Positions 59,059 to 64,000 of a stretch of 64,000 nucleotides of DNA are shown in pieces. Origin of the DNA: an uncultured Opitutia bacterium (GTDB lineage Bacteria > Verrucomicrobiota > Verrucomicrobiia > Opitutales > Coraliomargaritaceae); assembly GCA_937136395.1 (NCBI GenBank), contig CAKZOI010000095.1, positions 27,197-91,196 of the forward strand. Reading direction: 5' to 3'. A program made the position numbers and the translations under genes. Below the pieces are notes generated by a model. The model had not been told where the DNA came from and did not search any database. It saw only the letters and a program-made list of their open reading frames with translations. Position 1 is the first letter of the stretch; each line of letters opens with the position of its first letter.

Positions 59059-59760
59059 ATGTCTAATCAAAGTAAATGCACTCTCATTTTGGCACTCGAT
59101 TTAGAAACACGCGAAGAAGCCCTCGCGATGCTTGCCCGCTTAGGCGATTCCCTGGAATGGGTGAAAGTCGGCCTCCAGCTTTTCACGGCTTACGGACCTG
59201 ACTTCGTCCGTGAAATTGCCGATAAAGGCTACAAAGTGTTTCTCGACCTCAAACTCCATGACATTCCGAACACCGTCGCCAAAGCCGTGCAAAGTATCTC
59301 CAATATGCCCGTGCAATTACTCACCCTGCACGCTTGCGGCGGTGGTGAAATGCTTGAATGGGCTAACAAAGCTCGGAATGATCACGCTCCAGACCTCAAT
59401 CTACTCGCCGTCACGGTCCTCACTTCAATGAATGAAGCGCAGCTGCGTTCTCTTAACGTGCAGGCCACACCTGAAACACAAGTCATCCACCTTGCCGACA
59501 TCACACTTAAAGCAGGCATTCAAGGCTTGGTCTGCTCATCTCTGGAGCTCGATCCACTTCGTGCACGATTCGGCACCGAGCCGATCATTGTCACACCTGG
59601 CATCCGCCCAGCAGGGAGCGCTGCTGATGAGCAAAAACGCATCATGACCCCCGCTGCAGCCGCAGCCGCTGGTTCAAGCTACATTGTAGTTGGCCGCCCC
59701 ATCCTCAAAGCAAACGATCCCGCCGCAGCCGCACACGCGATTCAAGCCGAGCTCGCCTAG
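59059..59760 (+). CDS. pyrF: Orotidine-5'-phosphate decarboxylase
   Basis: 233 residues from ATG 59059 (MSNQSKCTLILALD). Catalytic block VFLDLKLHDIPNTVAKAV near 58-75 (Lys-Asp/Lys relay), with LALDLETREEAL near 10 and IVTPGIRPAGS near 184 and VVGRPIL near 217 for phosphate binding. Last step of UMP synthesis. An earlier in-frame ATG (59023) adds 12 unconvincing residues. ispD follows after 17 bases, so the two are probably cotranscribed. Confidence 0.95.
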   Translation: MSNQSKCTLILALDLETREEALAMLARLGDSLEWVKVGLQLFTAYGPDFVREIADKGYKVFLDLKLHDIPNTVAKAVQSISNMPVQLLTLHACGGGEMLEWANKARNDHAPDLNLLAVTVLTSMNEAQLRSLNVQATPETQVIHLADITLKAGIQGLVCSSLELDPLRARFGTEPIIVTPGIRPAGSAADEQKRIMTPAAAAAAGSSYIVVGRPILKANDPAAAAHAIQAELA

Positions 59761-59777
59761 GCCTTCAAATTTTCCCA

Positions 59778-60488
59778 ATGTCCAACTCCGCACTCTTTCT
59801 CGCTGCAGGCAGCGGTAGTCGCATGCAAGGTTGCGTGGATGACAAGGTGCTCGCCCCGCTCAATCAAAAACCTGTATTCATCCACAGCATACAAGCATTC
59901 ATAGACGCAAACGTCGCCGATCAATTCACCATTGTTTATCGAGATGACGCACAGCGCGCTGCACTCGCAGACGCACTGAAAAACGTGGACCTTGGCAAAA
60001 TACAAGTCACTTGGGCCATCGGCGGCAAAGAACGACAAGACTCGGTCTTCAACGCACTCGCGCAACAGGCAAGCGCTTGCCAATACGTCTTCATACACGA
60101 TTGCGCACGCCCACTGATCTCAGCCACTGCGATTCGCGCACTACAGACTGCACTTGAAAAGCATACAGCCGTCGTGCTTGCCCGCCCAGTCATCGACACA
60201 ATCAAACGGGTGCCCACAGTAGGCGCGCTCGAGGCAGTTATGCTAGAGGATTTAGATCGCAATCGCTTATGGGCCATGGAGACACCTCAAGCGTTTAACT
60301 ACGCAGACATTCTAGCGGCTTACCAAAATGTAAAAACCAAACAGCTTCACATCACAGACGACACCGCAGCTGCTGCGAGTATTGGTATCGGCACCACACT
60401 CGTGCCAAACAATCAGCCCAACCTTAAAATCACCACTCCGCAAGACTTGCTCTACGCTGAGTGGCTGCTACAGCAAGTAAGCACCTGA
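59778..60488 (+). CDS. ispD: 2-C-methyl-D-erythritol 4-phosphate cytidylyltransferase
   Basis: 236 residues. Nucleotide-binding N-terminus LFLAAGSGSRMQGCVDDKVLAPLNQKPV at 5-33 (GSGSRM and K), VFIHDCARPLIS near 99-110, DTIKR near 141 and LWAMETPQAFNY near 160. ITDDTAAAASIG near 194 and KITTPQDL near 215 complete the family pattern. Third step of the MEP pathway. Confidence 0.95.
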   Translation: MSNSALFLAAGSGSRMQGCVDDKVLAPLNQKPVFIHSIQAFIDANVADQFTIVYRDDAQRAALADALKNVDLGKIQVTWAIGGKERQDSVFNALAQQASACQYVFIHDCARPLISATAIRALQTALEKHTAVVLARPVIDTIKRVPTVGALEAVMLEDLDRNRLWAMETPQAFNYADILAAYQNVKTKQLHITDDTAAAASIGIGTTLVPNNQPNLKITTPQDLLYAEWLLQQVST

Positions 60489-60522
60489 GCGCGAAGCCAA
60501 AGGCGGCACGATCCAACAGGTT

Positions 60523-60660
60523 TTAACTTCCCGCATTTTGCATCTTCTCGCCGAGATTTTCGACGTCTTCGCCGAGCCCTTTCATCGTATTACAGCCAGA
60601 AAATACCAAAGCGAAAACGAGTAATGTGGCAGCGAGGAATGTGTGTAATGTCTTATTCAT
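60523..60660 (-). CDS. Entericidin-like small lipoprotein
   Basis: 45 residues from ATG 60660. A lipoprotein signal (MNKTLHTFLAATLLVFALV then FSGC) is followed by NTMKGLGEDVENLGEKMQNA, which is the typical entericidin A/B body. Such lipoproteins are small membrane-associated peptides linked to stationary-phase lysis (EcnB) or its antagonist (EcnA). Short size keeps it easily overlooked. Lies between convergent ispD and the oppF-type gene. Confidence 0.85.
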   Translation of the reverse strand: MNKTLHTFLAATLLVFALVFSGCNTMKGLGEDVENLGEKMQNAGS

Positions 60661-60759
60661 ATCTAAGAAATTAACTCTTCAGACTAAGGAATCAAGTGAA
60701 AGCTTATCTCGCTCAGCAACATTTAGAAGCCACTCGGTTTCACCACGCAGGGCTCACGT

Positions 60760-61569
60760 TCACAACTTGGGGACCGCTTCCAACAATTTAATCGTATAGG
60801 GGTGCTGCGGGTTTGCATAGATCTCATCCGCAGAAGCTTGTTCGACAATTTTCCCTTCAGTCATGACCAAGACCTGATCACTGATGTGCTCAACAACAGC
60901 AAGGTCGTGTGCAATAAATAAATACGTAAGCCCGAGCTCAGCCTGTAAATCTTGTAGCAAATTCACGATTTGCGCCTGCACCGACACATCCAGCGCACTC
61001 ACAGGCTCATCGCATATAATAAAGTCTGGCTCCACAGCCAAGGCACGAGCGATACCAATCCGCTGCCGTTGCCCGCCGCTAAACTGGTGCGGGTAGCGCT
61101 GCATAAAGTCAGCGCTCAGGCCAACCTTCTCCAGCAAGTCCGCAACACGTGCCTCTTTTTGAGCGCGCGACCAACTTTTAAAATGAATGTCCAAAGGCTC
61201 GGCGATAATACTATAAATCGTCATCCGTGGATTCAACGAACCAAAGGGATCCTGAAAAATCACCTGTATCTTCTTACGATAGGCAAAAAAATCAGCACGC
61301 GCCATATTCGCCAGATCCTGCCCCTCATAAGCAATCGTTCCCGCTGTAATCGGAACCAATCGAGCAATCGCCCGACCTGTCGTGGTCTTGCCACTACCAC
61401 TCTCGCCGACAAGACCCACTGTCTGTCCCCGCATCACATCAAAGGAAACACCATCCACTGCCTTCACTACATCCACCGTCCGCTGTAACACACCTCCCTT
61501 GATGGGGAAGTGCACCTTCAAGTCACGAACTGAAAGTAAGGGGCTGTCGACTGGAGCATTATCTGACAT
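60760..61569 (-). CDS. oppF: Peptide ABC transporter ATPase, OppF/DppF type
   Basis: 269 residues. Walker [18 protein letters not shown] near 49-65, Q-loop [14 protein letters not shown] near 103-116, signature [15 protein letters not shown] near 163-177, Walker [15 protein letters not shown] and H-loop [21 protein letters not shown] at the start and [15 protein letters not shown] at the end are OppF features. No oppD-type ATPase adjoins and the permease genes are 50 kb away, so it may serve the oppABC system at 6.7-10.5 kb. Confidence 0.94.
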   Translation of the reverse strand: MSDNAPVDSPLLSVRDLKVHFPIKGGVLQRTVDVVKAVDGVSFDVMRGQTVGLVGESGSGKTTTGRAIARLVPITAGTIAYEGQDLANMARADFFAYRKKIQVIFQDPFGSLNPRMTIYSIIAEPLDIHFKSWSRAQKEARVADLLEKVGLSADFMQRYPHQFSGGQRQRIGIARALAVEPDFIICDEPVSALDVSVQAQIVNLLQDLQAELGLTYLFIAHDLAVVEHISDQVLVMTEGKIVEQASADEIYANPQHPYTIKLLEAVPKL

Positions 61570-61738
61570 ATTCTGAAAGTGATAAAGGTAAACGATCTGA
61601 GCGCAACTGTTGTTCCATGATTTGCTAAAAAAGTAAGCCCAGCAGCTGTCAGATAGTTCGGAGAATAAGACAGGAAAAAACCGATGGCATCCCCTTACCT
61701 AACCACACTGCGCAATACACTGGCGTTCTAGGACTCGA

Positions 61739-62498
61739 TTAGCCACGCTCTTCAAGGCTGCTGTTGCTCTGCGCGATTCCCATATAAATCTCGGTTACTG
61801 GCCTGGAACTCGGCTTTAAGTCGAACTTTAAAATCGTATAGGTCGACCTGTCGCCAACTTTCAAATCACCATAGCCCCTCACGTTTTCCTCCGTGAGCGA
61901 TGCCGACAATTAGATGGCTCGCAGTGTCGAGAATCTTATTGGTCTCTCTTTGCGGCTCGAAATAAAAGGTGCGAAAGCTACTCATTTCACTCCCCTGCTT
62001 ATACACTTTGGGATCGAGATAGAGCACGCGACCCGAAGCTTCCTGCAGAAGACGTAAATCTGGATAGCCAGAGCGTTGCAAGTCTCCAGAAGAATTCATC
62101 GGCACAGTGCATTGGTAGCCTTCCAAGGCATCTAATTCTGCCAGTAATACATCTTCAATATGACGACTAATCTCATTCACGCGTCCAACTTCATGTATTG
62201 GATGTTCCACTACTGAAAGGCGCTGAAACACACGTTCTAAGGCCTGCTCAATCGCCCGAAATACCTCTACATCGACCTGATCTTCCAAATTGATCGGCAG
62301 CACCTCGCATCCGGAAACCGCACTCACCACTTCGCGAAAGGGGACTGATTCAAAGCGTTCGGGCTCTTCAAGTAAAAAGCCCACAAACTCTTCAACTTCA
62401 GTTGACTCAGTGTCGACCACCTTCGGCTTCACGACCAAAACACAGCACAACGCACTGAGCATGGCGCCTATCAATAGCCCTGTCACAAATCTATGCAT
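61739..62498 (-). pseudogene. Hypothetical protein with N-terminal membrane helix, frameshifted near its end
   Basis: ATG 62498 opens 210 codons: a membrane helix or signal (TGLLIGAMLSALCCVLVV), an acidic helical region, and SGYPDLRLLQEASGRVLYLD then PKVYKQGSEMSSFRTFYFEP. The frame closes at TGA 61866, but from about 61900 another frame reads LTEENVRGYGDLKVGDRSTY … TEIYMGIAQSNSSLEERG to TAA 61739, a natural-looking C-terminus. A small indel near 61898 would join them. PD…LDPK with about 15 residues between is reminiscent of PD-(D/E)XK nucleases, but a membrane-anchored nuclease is odd, so the family is open. The gene abuts the IS5-type element. Confidence 0.6.
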
Positions 62499-62516
62499 GC
62501 CTTGTAAGCAGTCTCG

Positions 62517-63456
62517 CCTTGAAAAACACTATGCGGTCGTCCATGATGGATATTCTTGATTTAGATGACGTGCCCTGAAGTTCGCTCGTTTTGAATCGGG
62601 CCATAAAATAAGAGCAAAAAGAAGCTCATTGATCCACTTTTTGATATTCCATGCGGCTGCAGTGAGACCAAGGTTGACTCCAGCCCCTGCAGCTCCCTTG
62701 AGATAGCAACGTGCCATCCGGTAATCACTTTTTAGATGTCCGATGACTGGCTCAATTGCCGCCCTTCGCTCAAAACGTTTGCGCTGTTTACCTCGCTGGT
62801 GAGCACTGAGTTTTTGGCTAATCTTTTTGCGTCCGCGATACCCTTTGTCGACCAACACGCTTTCAAAAGTTTTACCGCTCATCACTCCGGACTGTTCAAG
62901 TGCAGGAGCCAAGGTGTCACCGCCATAAAGGTTCTCTTCGAAGCTGACCGCCGAGACGATCACACCACTGTCGCGCAGCATTGTCACCAAAGCCTTGCGA
63001 CCAAACTCATACTTCTTATGCGCCTTGCCTTTGGCGATGCACAACACCTTGGAGTCATGCAAAGAGTAAACCTTGTTTTTATCGTGTCGTTTTTGCTGGA
63101 GCACTGGTTCCATGACACCCAATTCATCTGCATACTCAAGCCCTAAGCCAGCATCTATCTTACGCTTAAAGTCTCTCAACAAGCGACCTGCGATCGCCTT
63201 GAGCTTACGCAGGTACTTCTTGAGCTCCCTTACCAGACGATTACTGCGGGTGCGCAGGCGAGCTGACAATCTAGGATGAGCGATGTCTTTGTAGTAACAC
63301 TCAAAACTCTTTTCTAGCTCATCCCAAGGCAGTCGATTCGACAACTTGTAGAGCTCCTGACGCTGATCGAGCAAATGCTCTAAATCTAGTTGGAAAAGTT
63401 CACAGGATTCTCTTAGGTGAAGCTTCGGTTTCATTGATTTGACCAGTTTTTCGAGG
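62517..63456 (-). mobile_element. IS5-family insertion sequence with internal deletion
   Basis: Candidate terminal repeats are CCTTGAAAAACAC at 62517 and, inverted, the complement of CCTCGAAAAACTGG at 63443-63456 (10 of the first 12 bases agree). The only gene is a transposase lacking its middle part. The right end meets the terminal repeat of the IS1380-type derivative. No target duplication could be confirmed. Confidence 0.65.
62529..63434 (-). pseudogene. IS5-type transposase missing its central region
   Basis: 301 residues, open throughout. The N-terminal part (LEHLLDQRQELYKLSNRLPWDELEKSF … HPRLSARL) and the C-terminal part (GVIVSAVSFEENLYGGDTL, VLVDKGYRGRKK, RRAAIEPVIGHLKSDYRMARCYLKG) are both IS5-like, but they are joined by only a short basic helix region. 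Full-length relatives of this type have well over 400 residues; about 130-150 are missing, including the first catalytic Asp. The later DxG-Y and E(PVIGHLK) residues are kept. It cannot be an active DDE enzyme. Confidence 0.85.
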
Positions 63457-63840
63457 TTTAACCCAGATTATGCATTAGCGAGGGCATACTGCGGTAGCCA
63501 AAAATGTCCTGAATCACACGATCCTCACGGAGCCAGTTGCAATGCACGTAGCGACTGGCTCCAGTCCAGATGTTCAACCCAAAAGACTCTATGACCTGCT
63601 CACTGTCGTAGCCGCGATTCGAACCCGGTTCTGGTAAATCAAGCGTGCCGAGCTTCTCGCGTATCTCCACTTGATCCAAAAAACGCTTCATCAATGCATG
63701 CCACCAAAAGGAGTCACCGGCTTATCGCTATACTCAATCGACAAGTTCACCATCAAGGTAATACCATGAATCTTAACTTTGTATGAGCAACGCTCAGTTC
63801 AGAAAGAAACGCTCTTTTCTAATGCATAATTCAGGTTTAA
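63455..63840 (-). mobile_element. IS1380-type element reduced to about 385 bases, both ends kept
   Basis: Terminal repeats: GGTTTAACCCAGATTATGCA TTAG at 63455-63478 and, inverted, the complement of CTAATGCATAATTCAGGTTT AA at 63819-63840 (most positions agree). Inside, on the minus strand, is the transposase N-terminus: VNLSIEYSDKPVTPFGGM in one frame, then after a one-base loss near 63697 MKRFLDQVEIREKL … LPEPGSNRGYDSEQVIESFG … LREDRVIQDIFGYRSMPS, which runs directly into the far terminal repeat. So about 350 residues of transposase are gone. The structure is that of a MITE-like deletion derivative. Confidence 0.72.
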
Positions 63841-64000
63841 GCGCATCTACTGATCGAGCACAGAGCACCTAAGGAATCATATCAAGCTGATAACCAGATA
63901 CATATGGCTCAATAAGGGGCAACTAGGCATGCGATCTGGTTGATGCGCGCGCCCGAGATGGGGCAAGATACGCAAACGCAAAAGACCCTCAGCTCCTTTT
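63841..64000. other. Window end, no gene recognised
   Basis: About 160 bases beyond the IS1380-type repeat. No start, motif or repeat shared with the rest of the window was seen. Confidence 0.4.

Overview
The window looks like a chromosomal segment of a marine-type Verrucomicrobiota bacterium (Opitutia/Puniceicoccales, Coraliomargarita-like). This is an inference from gene content and style: a PEP-CTERM protein, an exported DUF5060 glycoside-hydrolase-like protein, a fused large PurL, many divergent housekeeping pairs, and intergenic DNA full of short heptamer/nonamer arrays and REP-like palindromes. No rRNA or tRNA gene was seen.

Layout. 1-5.5 kb: start of a heavy-metal P-type ATPase, a membrane protein, uvrB, a DCC-family thiol oxidoreductase and a tandem FKBP isomerase. 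5.7-10.5 kb: an amidohydrolase and an oligopeptide ABC importer (oppA, oppB, oppC; a lone oppF-type ATPase lies at 60.8 kb). 10.7-14.1 kb: rpiB, clpP, a DUF2288-like gene, a split gene of unknown function, and dinB. 14.3-19.2 kb: rplS-trmD-rpsP (no rimM between), a ferredoxin, a YmdB-type phosphoesterase, a Gfo/Idh/MocA oxidoreductase and a glycerophosphodiester phosphodiesterase. 19.4-26.1 kb is the most unusual part: purL carries several in-frame REP-like insertions. It is followed by a PIN toxin/antitoxin pair, a decayed second copy of the purL 3' end, a remnant with a PD-(D/E)XK-like EAK motif, and a RAYT (REP-associated tyrosine transposase) bracketed by its own inverted repeats. 26.2-34.6 kb: a membrane protein, a frameshifted sugar epimerase, small ORFs, rnhC, a mechanosensitive channel, rsgA and accessory genes. 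34.7-41.3 kb: DUF5060 enzyme, exported peroxiredoxin-like protein, broken PEP-CTERM metalloprotease, mtfA, cstA. 41.4-44.8 kb: an arsenic cluster (arsR, Cys-rich small protein, ArsP-type permease, arsC, aquaporin) interrupted by a four-helix-bundle cassette flanked by inverted heptamer arrays. 44.9-48 kb: old yellow enzyme, S4 protein, PhnA-like zinc ribbon, cold-shock protein, lipoprotein-sorting-like protein. 48.3-50.5 kb: a SleB hydrolase and a hybrid histidine kinase, both broken by in-frame TAA codons. 50.5-61.6 kb: AGCS symporter, RlmI-like methyltransferase, LptF/G permease, Hpt protein, glycosyltransferase, ptsI, ispE, pyrF, ispD, entericidin-like lipoprotein, oppF. 61.7-64 kb: a frameshifted gene next to two decayed insertion sequences (an IS5-type with a deleted middle and a short IS1380-type derivative that kept both ends).

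The main theme is repeat-driven remodelling. At least two REP-like families (A: core GGTAGCGGCGCGGGTCCC; B: core TGGAGGGCGGTGCTCTGTC) occur between genes, inside purL in frame, at the 3' end of the amidohydrolase (where the repeat supplies the stop codon) and at the N-terminal edge of oppC. Many neighbouring genes carry single-base frameshifts or nonsense codons. This means real decay or, if this is a draft or metagenome assembly, some sequence error; the data here cannot separate the two.
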